Part shown: in pieces, positions 16,496 to 25,619 of the stretch
Position numbering within the stretch: position 1 is the first letter of the stretch
How the letters are laid out: every line of letters starts with the position of its first letter
Source of the DNA: Agrobacterium tumefaciens_K
Lineage (GTDB): Bacteria; Pseudomonadota; Alphaproteobacteria; Rhizobiales; Rhizobiaceae
Direction: 5' to 3'
NCBI RefSeq assembly: GCF_031801495.1
Contig: NZ_JAOEGC010000002.1
Span: 1,488,001 to 1,552,000 of the forward strand
DNA: 64,000 bases
Position numbers and translations under genes: made by a program
Notes under the pieces: model-generated
What the model saw: only the letters and a program-made list of their open reading frames with translations
Told to the model about the DNA's origin: nothing
Database searches by the model: none

Positions 16496-17896
16496 ATGCA
16501 CCAGTTCGATCTGATTGTTGTCGGTAGCGGTCCGGCGGGAAGGCGTGCCGCCATTCAGGCCGCCAAGCTGGAAAAAAAGGTTCTGGTGGTGGAGAAGGGT
16601 ACCCGCGTCGGCGGCGTCTCCGTTCACACCGGCACCATTCCTTCCAAGACCTTGCGCGAAACCGCTCTCAATCTCACGGGCTGGCGCGAGCGTGGCTTTT
16701 ACGGCCGCTCCTACCGCGTCAAGCAGGAGATCGATGCGGAAGACCTGCGCCGCCGCCTGCTGATCACGCTCGACCATGAAGTCGAGGTTCTGGAACACCA
16801 GTTCGCCCGCAACCGTGTGCAGCACATTCGCGGCACGGCAAGTTTCGAGGATGCCAACACGCTGAAGATCGTCAAGAACGACGGCGAGATCATGAGCGTC
16901 ACCGGTACCTCTATTCTTCTGACCATCGGCACCCGTCCCTATCGCCCGCCGCACATTCCCTTCGACGGCGAGGCGGTGCTCGATTCGGATGAAATCCTCG
17001 AGATCAAGGAACTGCCGCGCTCGATGATCGTCGTCGGCGCCGGCGTCATCGGTATCGAATACGCCACCATCTTCAGCGCGCTCGACACCCAGGTCACGGT
17101 GATTGAGCCGCGTGATACGATGCTGGAATTCATCGACAAGGAAATCGTCGAGGATTTCACCTACCAGCTGCGCGACCGCAACATGAAGCTGATCTTCGGC
17201 CAGAAGGCGGAAAAGGTCGAGCGCGACGCCAGCGGCAAATGCCTGGTATCGCTGGGCAACGGCCGCGTCCTGAAGGCGGAGACGGTACTGTTTGCGGCAG
17301 GCCGCGTCGGCGCAACCGATACGCTGAACCTTGCTGCCTGCGGGCTGGAGGCGGACAATCGCGGCCGCCTGAAGGTCGATCCGGTCACTTTCCAGACCTC
17401 GGTGCCGAACATCTATGCCGCAGGTGACATCATCGGCTTTCCAAGTCTTGCCTCCACCTCCATGGAACAGGGGCGCCTCGCTGCCCGCCATGCCGTCGGC
17501 GCTCCGGCTGGCGAACCGCCGCAGTTCTTCCCCTACGGCATCTATGCCGTGCCGGAAATTTCCACCTGCGGCCTGACCGAACAGGAAGTGCAGGAGCGCG
17601 GCATTCCCTATGAATGCGGAATCGCCCATTTCCGCGAGACGTCACGCGGCCACATCATGGGCCTCGACAGCGGCCTGTTGAAAATGATCTTCTCGCTGAA
17701 AACCCGCCGCCTTCTCGGCGTTCACATCGTCGGCGAAGGCGCGACTGAACTCGTGCATATCGGTCAGGCGGTACTGAACCTCAAAGGCACGGTCGAATAT
17801 TTCGTCGAGAACACCTTCAACTACCCGACACTGGCCGAAGCCTACAAGATTGCCGGTCTGGATGCCTGGAACCGCATGGGTGAAAAGCTCGACTGA
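16496..17896 (+). CDS. sthA: Soluble pyridine nucleotide transhydrogenase
   Basis: This cytoplasmic flavoenzyme exchanges reducing equivalents between NADPH and NAD+. The 466-aa protein has the FAD motif VVGSGPAGRRAAIQAA, a second Rossmann motif VVGAGVIGIEYATIF for NAD(P), and the ATG-type segment IYAAGDIIG. In place of the redox CxxxxC disulfide of lipoamide dehydrogenases it has VSVHTGTIPSKTLRE, lacking the cysteines, as expected for SthA and not for LpdA or glutathione reductase. I chose the ATG at 16496, where homology begins; the open frame extends back to 16262 without support. The ribosome site is GGGGTTTTTC. Confidence 0.95.
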   Translation: MHQFDLIVVGSGPAGRRAAIQAAKLEKKVLVVEKGTRVGGVSVHTGTIPSKTLRETALNLTGWRERGFYGRSYRVKQEIDAEDLRRRLLITLDHEVEVLEHQFARNRVQHIRGTASFEDANTLKIVKNDGEIMSVTGTSILLTIGTRPYRPPHIPFDGEAVLDSDEILEIKELPRSMIVVGAGVIGIEYATIFSALDTQVTVIEPRDTMLEFIDKEIVEDFTYQLRDRNMKLIFGQKAEKVERDASGKCLVSLGNGRVLKAETVLFAAGRVGATDTLNLAACGLEADNRGRLKVDPVTFQTSVPNIYAAGDIIGFPSLASTSMEQGRLAARHAVGAPAGEPPQFFPYGIYAVPEISTCGLTEQEVQERGIPYECGIAHFRETSRGHIMGLDSGLLKMIFSLKTRRLLGVHIVGEGATELVHIGQAVLNLKGTVEYFVENTFNYPTLAEAYKIAGLDAWNRMGEKLD

Positions 17897-17933
17897 GGCT
17901 ATCTTCGGCGCAGATGCGCCAACCTGTCCGCAG

Positions 17934-18006
17934 TTATCCTCGGGCTCGACCCGAGGATCCACAACGCGCTGAAACATCGATCCTCGACTCAAGGGCGAGG
18001 ATGACT
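17934..18006. repeat. RIME-like intergenic element
   Basis: Two arms, ATCCTCGGGCTCGACCCGAGGAT and ATCCTCGACTCAAGGGCGAGGAT, are separated by about 25 bp. It lies between the convergent sthA and the exported-protein gene and may serve as the transcription end for both. Confidence 0.65.
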
Positions 18007-18049
18007 TGAGTGAAACGAGTTTTCAAAACAACCGTGATGCCGGCATAGC

Positions 18050-18709
18050 TTACCAACGAATACTGTAACGCGCACTCACGCCGGGACGGAAGCGATCCTC
18101 GAAACCCTGATTGAGCGTACCGCTGACCGACAGGTGATCGCCGATTTTCTGCTCCACCGCCACGCCGGTCGAGAACTCCTCGAAGCTGTTGCGGCTGGCC
18201 CCCGTCAGCACGAAGGCGGTGCCGGTTTCCGAGCGCGTCAGGCGCAGCGATTGCGACACATCAAGTCCGCTCCATTGTTGCGCCGAGCCATCGTAACGCA
18301 CCGTGAAATTGCGGTTCGCCTCGATATCGAGCTCCGGCGTGACGATGTGTTTCTGCTTCGAGGTCATGGTGACGCTGCTGGAACCGTTGAGCGCGTTGAA
18401 CATCACCGCCACGTCACGCGCCAGAGACACGCCCGGCAGGTTGGTCGAGGCAATCGACATGTTACCCCACAAACGAAGCGGCGTATCCACCACCCGCCCG
18501 GTCTGCGAGGCGTTCATGCCCATTTCAAGACCGGCGCGAATGGGCGTCTCGACCGGCAGCTTCGCACCCAGCCTCGCCGAATAGGACCGGCTGGAATTCT
18601 TGACCGGCTTCCAGATCAGCTGTGCCTCGTCGGCATTGGCCGGTGTTGCGGCTCCCCAGAACGCGACGAGCGACAGGCACAAAATGGTCATCGATGTGCG
18701 GAACGGCAT
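18050..18709 (-). CDS. Exported protein of unknown function, possible outer-membrane beta-barrel
   Basis: A 219-aa protein not assigned to a named family. Residues 1-27 (MPFRTSMTILCLSLVAF onward to ATPANADE) form a clear signal peptide with an Ala-x-Ala-like cleavage site. The mature part is rich in alternating polar and hydrophobic residues and ends RYSIRW, a terminal aromatic typical of outer-membrane beta-barrels. It has no cysteines or obvious catalytic motif. ATG 18709 has GGGGACAAGAT upstream and places the signal peptide correctly; the frame also allows 18727. Similar proteins occur in rhizobia as hypothetical proteins. The barrel interpretation is inference. Confidence 0.65.
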   Translation of the reverse strand: MPFRTSMTILCLSLVAFWGAATPANADEAQLIWKPVKNSSRSYSARLGAKLPVETPIRAGLEMGMNASQTGRVVDTPLRLWGNMSIASTNLPGVSLARDVAVMFNALNGSSSVTMTSKQKHIVTPELDIEANRNFTVRYDGSAQQWSGLDVSQSLRLTRSETGTAFVLTGASRNSFEEFSTGVAVEQKIGDHLSVSGTLNQGFEDRFRPGVSARYSIRW

Positions 18710-18985
18710 ATCTTGTCCCCAGGCCATTTAAGGGCGTGCCGGTTCAACCCGGCAAGCGCGGTAAAAGTCTGCTCCAACGAGATTGTCGGCGTGACGGCCA
18801 TCCATCAGGACAGCCCGCATTCCCCTTTACGGCCACGCGAAGCAGCCGGGAAATCATGTGCACAATTGTGCCAGATGAACGGGAGATGAACAAGCGCACA
18901 TGCAGCAAAAATGATGTGCGGTGCGATCACACTGCAGATGAGAACTGCGCCTTCTGGCTGCTTTGCGGACCAAACGGTCGGTCGT

Positions 18986-20185
18986 CTAGTTGTTCAGCCT
19001 GTCGAAAACCTCCCGGCAGAACTGATCCAGCGTTTCAGTATCGTCCGACTCCGCGACCCAGATATGGTCCAGTTCCAGTGCTCCGACCGGGACGATTCTT
19101 TCAGCGATGTCGGCTGGAGTAGTCTCGTCGAAGCGCCCACCGGCCCAATCATGAAAGGCTGAAGAATATCGAACAACCGCTCTGCTTGACGATAGATCGA
19201 TTGTTCCCCCTTCCGCAAAGAATGTCAGCCCGTCCCCCATCTCTTCTCCAATAAGCACGAGCCGTTCTCCTAGACGGTGCTTCAGGATTGAGACAAAGAC
19301 GATCGCGGCGGAGAAGGTGAATTTGTCGACAAGTAAACCAACCCGGCGATCTTCAATGCTCGCTGAGATCGCATCGATCAAAGGCATGGTCCGCAGAAAG
19401 TCGCCGCCCGTATTTCCGCGAACGTCAATAAGCAAGGAACTTACCGGACGCGATCTTACGAATTCTGCTGCCTCGGCAACCGCATCCGAAAGTGCAGTTT
19501 CACCGGGATCGAAAAAACTCGGAAGGACCATGAGCATCCCGGACTGGCCGAAGTCTTTGATCTTCCAATAGGACTTGGGTGACCAGAATGCGTTGGCTTT
19601 TCCATGCTCATTTCGCGGGTAGAATGTGGATGCGCGAACCAGATTTGCGGTATCGAGAGACAATTCGCTGATCCGTCCCGTCTCATTTCGTATCCGGTAC
19701 TCGATTTTGTCAGCACCCGAAAAAACTCCCAGGCGCTGCAGTGCACCTGGCCAGGCGAAAAGGATTGGACCGATAACGCGTTTTCGTTGCGGCGTCCCCG
19801 CCAGATATTTCTCTGCGGCGAGTTCGATTTCGCCGGTCGGAACGCTATTGACGGATATCAACTCGCCCCCGATCGCCTCTGAGAAATCTGACATGGCATC
19901 AAGCAGTCGTATAACGGTTCCGATGGTCACGAGCCTCAGAGGCAGAATGGCAATGGCATCGTTTGGGATCAACCGCGTGTGTCCGTTCCCCGGAAGTGCG
20001 AGAAGGCGCATCAGGGAAAGCAGGAAATCGTCCTTCGAGTTTGCGAGTGCGCTCTGACGGGCCTCGTTGATGTGACGATCCAATTCCTCGCGTCCGATCG
20101 ATCGGAAGCTGGGGTCGGTCGGAAGGACCGTTGTCACTATTTGCTCAAGGTCTTCGATCATCGACATACGCCAATGTGTATTCAT
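18986..20185 (-). CDS. S41-like (tail-specific/tricorn-type) peptidase-fold protein
   Basis: A 399-aa protein with S41 peptidase signatures: GNGHTRL in the N-terminal half (a motif usual before the catalytic core), LIDVRGNTGGD (substrate-binding Gly-rich loop) and DKFTFSAAIVF, where Ser follows Phe at the expected nucleophile site. An IGEEMGDGLTFFAEGG stretch follows. There is no PDZ domain, no signal peptide and no lipobox, which is unusual because most bacterial S41 proteins are exported. The gene is visibly less GC-rich than its neighbours and stands alone, cut off from tig by a terminator, so it may be acquired. The start is uncertain (ATG 20185 or TTG 20203). Substrate unknown. Confidence 0.7.
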   Translation of the reverse strand: MNTHWRMSMIEDLEQIVTTVLPTDPSFRSIGREELDRHINEARQSALANSKDDFLLSLMRLLALPGNGHTRLIPNDAIAILPLRLVTIGTVIRLLDAMSDFSEAIGGELISVNSVPTGEIELAAEKYLAGTPQRKRVIGPILFAWPGALQRLGVFSGADKIEYRIRNETGRISELSLDTANLVRASTFYPRNEHGKANAFWSPKSYWKIKDFGQSGMLMVLPSFFDPGETALSDAVAEAAEFVRSRPVSSLLIDVRGNTGGDFLRTMPLIDAISASIEDRRVGLLVDKFTFSAAIVFVSILKHRLGERLVLIGEEMGDGLTFFAEGGTIDLSSSRAVVRYSSAFHDWAGGRFDETTPADIAERIVPVGALELDHIWVAESDDTETLDQFCREVFDRLNN

Positions 20186-20252
20186 GGGCGCCGCAATGTT
20201 CAAGATGGACCAAAACCATCACTGATCCGTCCCACCATGCAAAAAAACAAAA

Positions 20253-20284
20253 CAAAAAAGGCCGCAGCTTTCGCCACGGCCTTT
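20253..20284 (-). terminator. Rho-independent terminator of tig
   Basis: On the minus strand AAAGGCCGTGGCGAAAGCTGC leads into GGCCTTTTTTG: a GC-rich stem followed by a T-run, 28 bp after the tig stop codon. Confidence 0.85.
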
Positions 20285-20311
20285 CGTATATTCAGCGTGT
20301 GCTGAAGAAGA

Positions 20312-21781
20312 TTATTCGGCGTCGCCTTCAGCGGCCTTCTTCTTGGCAGGAGCCTTCTTCTTCGGAGCGGCTTCTTCGCCTTCGGCAGCTTCAGCCTTGG
20401 CAGCCTTCTTCTTCGCAGGCTTCTTTTCAGACTTTTCGCCTTCTTCGGCGTCGTCAGCCAGCAGCTCTTCCTTGGAAACGGTCTTGTCCGTTACCGAGAT
20501 TTCGGAAAGCAGCTTGTCGATGACCTTTTCTTCGAAGATCGGAGCGCGCAGCGAAGCGGAAGCGCCGGGCGTGTTGCGGAAGAAATCGAGGATTTCCTTC
20601 TGCTGGCCAGGGAACTGCTGCAGCTGCTGGAACAGGGCGCGCTGCATCTCTTCTTCGGTCACTTCGACGCCGGCCTTTTCGCCGATTTCGGAGAGAACGA
20701 GGCCGAGACGAACGCGGCGTTCAGCAAGCTTGCGGTATTCGGCGCGAGCTTCTTCTTCGGTCGTGTCTTCGTCAGCAAAGGTCTTGCCGGACTGTGCGAG
20801 ATCGGTGTTGATCTGGCGCCAGATGTTGTCGAACTCGGCGTCCACGAGGCCAGCCGGGGTTTCGAACTGGTACATCTCGTCGAGCTGGTCGAGGATCTGA
20901 CGCTTGACCTTCTGGCGGGTGATGTTGCCGTACTGGCTTTCGATCTGACCCTTGACGATTTCCTTGAGCTTTTCAGCGGATTCGAGGCCGAGCTTGGTCG
21001 CCAGTTCGTCGTTGATTTCAACGGCGGCGGCAGCAGCGACTTCCTTGACGGTGATGTCGAAGGTCGCGTCCTTGCCAGCAAGGTTTGCAGCCGGGTAATC
21101 AGCCGGGAACGTTACGGTGATGGTCTTTTCGTCGCCAGCCTTGACGCCGACCAGCTGGTCTTCGAAGCCAGGGATGAAGCGGCCGGAACCCAGAACCAGT
21201 TCGGCATCTTCGGCAGCGCCGCCGTCAAAGGCAACGCCGTCAACCTTGCCGAGGTAGTTCATGGTGACGCGGTCGCCGTCAGCGGCCTTGCCCTTCTTGG
21301 TTTCGTAGGAGCGAGCGCTTTCGGCGATCTTGAGGATCTGCTCGTTGATCTCGTCTTCGGAAACTTCAACAACTTCGCGGGTAACCTTGATGCCGTCGTT
21401 GGACTTCAGCTCGATTGCCGGGATGATTTCGTAAGCCACCGTGAATTCGAAATCGACTTCGGCTGCGAGGATCTTGTCCGCTTCCTTCTCGTCTTCGGTC
21501 ATGGCGATTGCCGGCTGCGTTGCAGACTTTTCGCCGCGGCTGGAGAGAATTTCAGACGGCTTTTCGCGAACGAGTTCGTTGACGAGGTCAGCCATGATGG
21601 ACTTGCCGTACATCTTCTTCAGATGAGCGGCCGGTACCTTGCCCGGACGGAAACCGTTGATGCGAACCTTGTCCTTGGCCTCAACCAGGCGCTCATCCAG
21701 ACGAGCCTTCATGTCGGCAGCCGGGATAACGACCTTGAGTTCGCGCTTCAGCCCTTCAGAGAGCGTTTCGATAACCTGCAT
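20312..21781 (-). CDS. tig: Trigger factor (ribosome-associated chaperone and prolyl isomerase)
   Basis: Trigger factor binds near the ribosome exit tunnel and protects nascent chains. The 489-aa protein has an N-terminal ribosome-binding domain (with the tail-proximal signature FRPGKVPAAHLKKMYG), an FKBP-type prolyl isomerase domain (residues about 160-245, with GDRVTMNYLGKVDG and FIPGFEDQLVG) and the helical C-terminal chaperone domain. The last 45 residues are Lys/Ala/Glu-rich (KKKAAKAEAAEGEEAAPKKK) and probably disordered; such tails are common in rhizobial Tig. It is monocistronic, with a strong terminator. Confidence 0.97.
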   Translation of the reverse strand: MQVIETLSEGLKRELKVVIPAADMKARLDERLVEAKDKVRINGFRPGKVPAAHLKKMYGKSIMADLVNELVREKPSEILSSRGEKSATQPAIAMTEDEKEADKILAAEVDFEFTVAYEIIPAIELKSNDGIKVTREVVEVSEDEINEQILKIAESARSYETKKGKAADGDRVTMNYLGKVDGVAFDGGAAEDAELVLGSGRFIPGFEDQLVGVKAGDEKTITVTFPADYPAANLAGKDATFDITVKEVAAAAAVEINDELATKLGLESAEKLKEIVKGQIESQYGNITRQKVKRQILDQLDEMYQFETPAGLVDAEFDNIWRQINTDLAQSGKTFADEDTTEEEARAEYRKLAERRVRLGLVLSEIGEKAGVEVTEEEMQRALFQQLQQFPGQQKEILDFFRNTPGASASLRAPIFEEKVIDKLLSEISVTDKTVSKEELLADDAEEGEKSEKKPAKKKAAKAEAAEGEEAAPKKKAPAKKKAAEGDAE

Positions 21782-22125
21782 TTTCTCAAACCTTCACAAT
21801 CATGGCGGCGGTGCTCAGACAGCCGTTGGTTTACTTTCGAGCACTGCGCCGGAAACATGGATACCGGCCGTGACTTCAATTCTCATTGCACAAACAGACG
21901 CCGGACACCTGACATGTGCTTGGGTGGGGGAAATTTTAAACGGCATCTTGCGAACCGTCAGACCTCCCGCGCAGCAAAATGCGCTGGACAAGACCTGACG
22001 CCCTGCCCTGCATGACCGGAAACCGGATGCCGAACCGACATCGCACTGTTCCAGCCTGCATCTCGCCGACCCATGCCTATATCGGCATACTCTGGCGCAA
22101 GCGTGGCACCGCCAAGCTTTGCTTG
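21782..22125. other. 344-bp region between tig and tRNA-Leu
   Basis: It must carry the tig promoter and the 3' end of the tRNA-Leu transcript. I see no gene and no clear hairpin. A G-rich run (GTGGGGGAAATTTTAAA, about 21925) stands out but has no partner. Confidence 0.4.
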
Positions 22126-22208
22126 TGGTGCGGGTAGAGAGACTCGAACTCCCACGCCGAAGCGTTGGTACCTAAAACCAATGCGTCTACCAATTCCGCC
22201 ATACCCGC
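22126..22208 (-). tRNA. tRNA-Leu (anticodon UAG)
   Basis: On the minus strand the acceptor GCGGGTA (5') pairs with TACCCGC (3'), followed by A and an encoded CCA. The D region reads GGCGGAATTGGTAGACGC, the anticodon arm TTGGTTTTAGGTACCAA presents TAG, the long variable arm is CGCTTCGGCG-like, and the T arm GGGAGTTCGAGTCTCTC is intact. The extended variable arm and discriminator A fit leucine. Confidence 0.97.
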
Positions 22209-22790
22209 ACGTTGGGCGGCGGTATGTCACAATGTTCAGGAAGGGTCAAGCGCGGCTTTCCAGCCATATTCGTTTCAGGCTTACTTTTCGACATCTTACG
22301 AATGAGATCAGCACCTGAAGCCCTGCAATAGCAGGAAACCGGGGCCAAAAAAAACCGAACCGCAGGGGTATCGCTGACGCTATATATATGGCCGCGCACG
22401 CGCAACACGCACGGCCAGACCAGCATCTGTCGGCCATGCGTGAAAGACAGAACGGGAATCATCTTCCGGCCACGATCGCACGCCCGACCAACACGCCGGT
22501 TGTTGACCGTTCTCGACAGTGATGCTGCGCCAAACGCTGCACCCGACATGGCGAACGGTCTCGCAACGGCCTAAAACGGCCAATATGGCCACAAATTAGG
22601 CACAGAAACACAGAATGCGACCGGACACGGCCCTTGCCATGCAACTCGTGCATAGGTGACATCTCGCTTTGTCTGTTTTTGTTTCGATTAAAACGATTAT
22701 ATCTCCAGTCATACAGAGATCGAAGTCCAGCGCAGGCCACATCCTCCCAAGACGGGCCGCGGACTGGACAACACGAAAAGGAAGATGACC
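22209..22790. other. 582-bp region upstream of the first DUF1127 gene
   Basis: No protein gene is supported. It holds the tRNA-Leu promoter on the minus side and the microprotein leader on the plus side. Noteworthy words are CTATATATATGG (about 22380), an A8 run at about 22349, and an AT-rich stretch TTCGATTAAAACGATTATATC (about 22683-22703) that could be the promoter of the microprotein gene. A small RNA cannot be excluded. Confidence 0.4.
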
Positions 22791-22937
22791 ATGAACATTG
22801 CACGCTCGCTCACCAACTGGCGCAAGTACCGTCAGACCGTAACCGAACTCGGCCGCATGACCGACCGTGAACTGAACGACCTCGGCATCGGCCGTCAGGA
22901 CATCCGTCGCGTCGCTCGCACCGCTGTCGGCATGTAA
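22791..22937 (+). CDS. DUF1127 microprotein (48 aa)
   Basis: A 48-aa arginine-rich protein starting MNIARSLTNWRKYRQTVTEL, with the DUF1127 core WRKYRQTVTELGRMTDRELN followed by DLGIGRQDIRRVAR. The start is ATG 22791, with AAGGA about 7 nt upstream; an ATG two codons earlier is too close to the ribosome site. DUF1127 proteins are abundant in Rhizobiales; published work in Agrobacterium links members to phosphate signalling and RNA metabolism, but which role this copy has is unknown. It has its own hairpin (22945-22965) and a strong terminator. A paralogue lies 480 bp downstream. Confidence 0.9.
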   Translation: MNIARSLTNWRKYRQTVTELGRMTDRELNDLGIGRQDIRRVARTAVGM

Positions 22938-23419
22938 TATCGAACGCCGCCAGCATCTGGCGGCGTAAGAATACGACCTCCCAAAAAGGCCAGAGGCTTC
23001 CCGCCTCCGGCCTTTTCTGTTTCTGGCGCCCACGCCACCACGCGTCCATGATGCAAATGGCATCAGATACGTGCGCGATCAGCAGAGCTAGCCGGTTCAC
23101 GGCGCCCCGCCTAACCGCCTCCTCGCCCTCCATTTCCTTTTTTTGACACCATGCTGTGCGGCAAAACAGGCCGAACGCCCCTGCCCGGCCTCCAAATGTC
23201 CATTCAGCAGGCATTTTCGCTTAAAAAACGCTCATCCCACATCAATAGCCGCAAAATTAGCCGACACTCTGCACAAATGCATGGCAGTCGCTTAAAATCT
23301 GCACTCCAAAACATGGCTGGTTGCCTCTATATACACCTCAACAGCCGAGAGCGCAGAACAACCCCTGAGCCGGCCGCGAAATTCAGACAACCAACACCAC
23401 AAAGATTGAGGAAAAGACC
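22938..23419. other. 482-bp region between the two DUF1127 genes
   Basis: It begins with the hairpin CGCCGCCAG/CTGGCGGCG (22945-22965) and the terminator at 22983. The remainder is a leader and promoter region for the second microprotein, with an A-rich stretch at about 23220-23300 and a TATATACAC box near 23331. No other gene is visible. Confidence 0.45.
22983..23016. terminator. Bidirectional-looking Rho-independent terminator
   Basis: AAAAAGGCCAGAGG, a short loop, then CCTCCGGCCTTTT: a GC-rich stem with A-run before and T-run after, 45 bp past the first DUF1127 stop. Confidence 0.88.
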
Positions 23420-23563
23420 ATGAACCCGATTCGCATTGCAAAGAACTGGATCAGCTACCGTCGCACGATGAACGAGCTCGGCAGCCTCTCCAACCAGGCT
23501 CTGAACGACATTGGCCTGACGCGTTACGACATCCGTAACGTTGCTGCCCGTTCGTTCCGCTAA
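23420..23563 (+). CDS. DUF1127 microprotein (47 aa)
   Basis: A 47-aa paralogue of the preceding microprotein, starting MNPIRIAKNWISYRRTMNEL. The DUF1127 pattern WxxYRxTxxELGxLxxxxLNDIGLxRxDIR is intact. The ribosome site is GAGGAAAAGACC before the ATG. It is followed by its own terminator at 23627, so the two paralogues are separately transcribed units. The basic amphipathic sequence suggests binding to RNA or to a protein partner; the specific role is unknown. Confidence 0.9.
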   Translation: MNPIRIAKNWISYRRTMNELGSLSNQALNDIGLTRYDIRNVAARSFR

Positions 23564-23626
23564 TCAGCGTCAAGCGTCATCTCGCTGCCCGACCTCCAGG
23601 GCGCGATGACTGAGCGACAGGTAAAG

Positions 23627-23651
23627 AAACGGCGCCTCTGGCGCCGTTTTT
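23627..23651 (+). terminator. Terminator of second DUF1127 gene
   Basis: AAACGGCGCC-TCT-GGCGCCGTTTTT: a perfect GC-rich stem with T-run, 64 bp after the stop codon. Confidence 0.9.
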
Positions 23652-23689
23652 GATTCCGGGCGGGCTCACCTCCCGATGTATCCGCCGTC

Positions 23690-23800
23690 CTTCCGGCCTC
23701 GACCCGAAATCCACGGCGATCAAGTCTTTGATCACACAAGAGCCTTTTCACGGCATATACGTGCATGACCGGCTTCCGGCTCATGGTCGGAATGTCGGGG
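23690..23800. repeat. Degenerate RIME-like element with GATCAAG palindrome
   Basis: It contains CGACCCGAAATCCACGGC followed by the palindrome GATCAAGTCTTTGATC (23718-23733), the same inner unit as in the element at 11323. The outer arms are degraded. Confidence 0.45.
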
Positions 23801-24007
23801 TGCGGATGCAACCCGACGTGAAGCTTCACGCGCCGTTTTCGCTTCTGGTCACACGGCCCGTTTCCGCAAAACCATTTGGCTGAAACAACCACCCTGTGCT
23901 ACTGCATCGGCACGAAGACGCACCTTTGAGGATTGCGCGAAACACTCAAACTTATAACACGCCGTGTCATGGAGGCTTTGAGCTTCCCGGCGGCATATGG
24001 GCTGACG

Positions 24008-25456
24008 ATGCAAGACAAGATTTATTCCCCCATTCACGTTGTTGGTGGCGGACTGGCCGGCTCGGAAGCCGCGTGGCAGATTGCCCAGAGCGGCGTTCCC
24101 GTTATCCTGCACGAGATGCGCGGCGTGCGCGGCACGGATGCCCACAAGGGCGACACGCTGGCGGAACTCGTCTGCTCGAACTCCTTCCGCTCCGACGATG
24201 CGACCGCAAACGCCGTTGGCGTCATCCATGCGGAAATGCGTCTTGCTGGCTCACTCATCATGGCCTGCGCCGACCGACATCAGGTTCCGGCGGGCGGCGC
24301 GCTTGCCGTCGATCGCGACGGATTTTCCGAAGCCGTCACCGCTGCGCTTGAAAGTCACCCACTGGTGACGATCGTGCGCGAAGAGGTGAACGGCTTGCCG
24401 CCGAAGGAATGGGGCAACACCATCATCGCCACCGGCCCGCTGACCTCGCCGGATCTTGCCGCCGCCATCCAGTCGGAAACCGGCGAGGATGCGCTGGCCT
24501 TCTTTGACGCCATCGCCCCCATCGTCCACCGCGACAGCATCAACATGGATATCTGCTGGTATCAGTCGCGCTACGACAAGGTCGGCCCGGGCGGCACGGG
24601 CAAGGACTACATCAACTGCCCGATGACGCAGGAGCAGTACAACGCCTTCATCGACGCGCTGATCGCGGGCGATACCGTCGGCTTCAAGGAATGGGAAGGC
24701 ACGCCCTATTTCGACGGCTGCCTTCCGATCGAGATCATGGCGGAGCGCGGCCGCGAAACCCTGCGCCACGGTCCGATGAAGCCGATGGGCCTGACCAACG
24801 CCCATAACCCGACGGTGAAAGCCTATGCCGTCGTGCAGCTGCGGCAGGACAATGCGCTCGGCACGCTCTATAATATGGTCGGTTTCCAGACGAAGCTGAA
24901 ATATGGCGCGCAGGCGGATATCTTCCGCATGATCCCCGGCCTGGAAAACGCGGAATTTGCCCGCCTCGGTGGCCTGCACCGCAACACCTACATCGATTCC
25001 CCGATCCTGCTCGATCCGTTCCTGCGGTTGAAATCGCGCCCTGACCTGCGCTTTGCCGGCCAGATCACCGGTTGCGAGGGTTATGTCGAAAGTGCCTCGG
25101 TCGGGCTGCTAGCCGGTCGTTTCGCCGCTGCCGAACGCAAGGGCGAAGACCTCATCGCACCGCCGGTGACAAGCGCGCTCGGCTCGCTTCTCAACCACAT
25201 CACCGGTGGCCACCTGTCCTCGAACGATGAGCCGGGTAAGCGTTCCTTCCAGCCGATGAACATCAATTTCGGCCTGTTCCCCGAACTCGCGCCCGGTTCC
25301 ATCGTCAAGCCGGAAGGCGTCAAGCGCTTCCGCGGCAAGGACAAGACCATCATGAAGCGCCAGCTGATGGCAGCGCGCGCGCTCAAGGACTGCGCAGGCT
25401 GGCTGGGTGTGGAAGCCCCAACCGCCGCCGCTGACGAACAGGTCGCCGCGTCTTAA
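24008..25456 (+). CDS. trmFO: Methylenetetrahydrofolate-tRNA-(uracil-5-)-methyltransferase
   Basis: This folate- and FAD-dependent enzyme makes ribothymidine at position 54 in the tRNA T loop. The 482-aa protein opens with the FAD motif IHVVGGGLAGSEAAW and continues with the TrmFO signatures TLAELVCSNSFRSDD and CNSFR-type cysteine region, later AGQITGCEGYVESASVGLLA and RKDKTI-like FRGKDKTIMKRQL. ATG 24008 is where family homology starts; the ribosome site is weak (GGGCTGACG), and an in-frame ATG at 23969 is an alternative. It appears to be a single gene. Confidence 0.95.
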   Translation: MQDKIYSPIHVVGGGLAGSEAAWQIAQSGVPVILHEMRGVRGTDAHKGDTLAELVCSNSFRSDDATANAVGVIHAEMRLAGSLIMACADRHQVPAGGALAVDRDGFSEAVTAALESHPLVTIVREEVNGLPPKEWGNTIIATGPLTSPDLAAAIQSETGEDALAFFDAIAPIVHRDSINMDICWYQSRYDKVGPGGTGKDYINCPMTQEQYNAFIDALIAGDTVGFKEWEGTPYFDGCLPIEIMAERGRETLRHGPMKPMGLTNAHNPTVKAYAVVQLRQDNALGTLYNMVGFQTKLKYGAQADIFRMIPGLENAEFARLGGLHRNTYIDSPILLDPFLRLKSRPDLRFAGQITGCEGYVESASVGLLAGRFAAAERKGEDLIAPPVTSALGSLLNHITGGHLSSNDEPGKRSFQPMNINFGLFPELAPGSIVKPEGVKRFRGKDKTIMKRQLMAARALKDCAGWLGVEAPTAAADEQVAAS

Positions 25457-25619
25457 CGTTCGGCTGCACCGCAATCTTTGAACGACATGCGGGGTGCGTT
25501 CGCCACGTGCCCCGTCTTGGTTCCGCACACCGTATTTTTATGACCGACGCCCTTGTCGCACCCGGCTGGCTCAGGCAGAAAACGTTTCAATTCAAAAAGG
25601 CAACCCAAGGAGATCACCA

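Larger units (their letters stand above)
23564..24007. other. 444-bp region upstream of trmFO
   Basis: It contains the DUF1127 terminator (23627-23651), a degenerate RIME-like element (about 23690-23800), and then the trmFO leader. No gene is supported. Confidence 0.45.

Noticed and set aside
21958..22230. Minus-strand 90-aa open frame covering the tRNA-Leu gene
   Set aside because: It runs straight through a clear tRNA and has no start signal.
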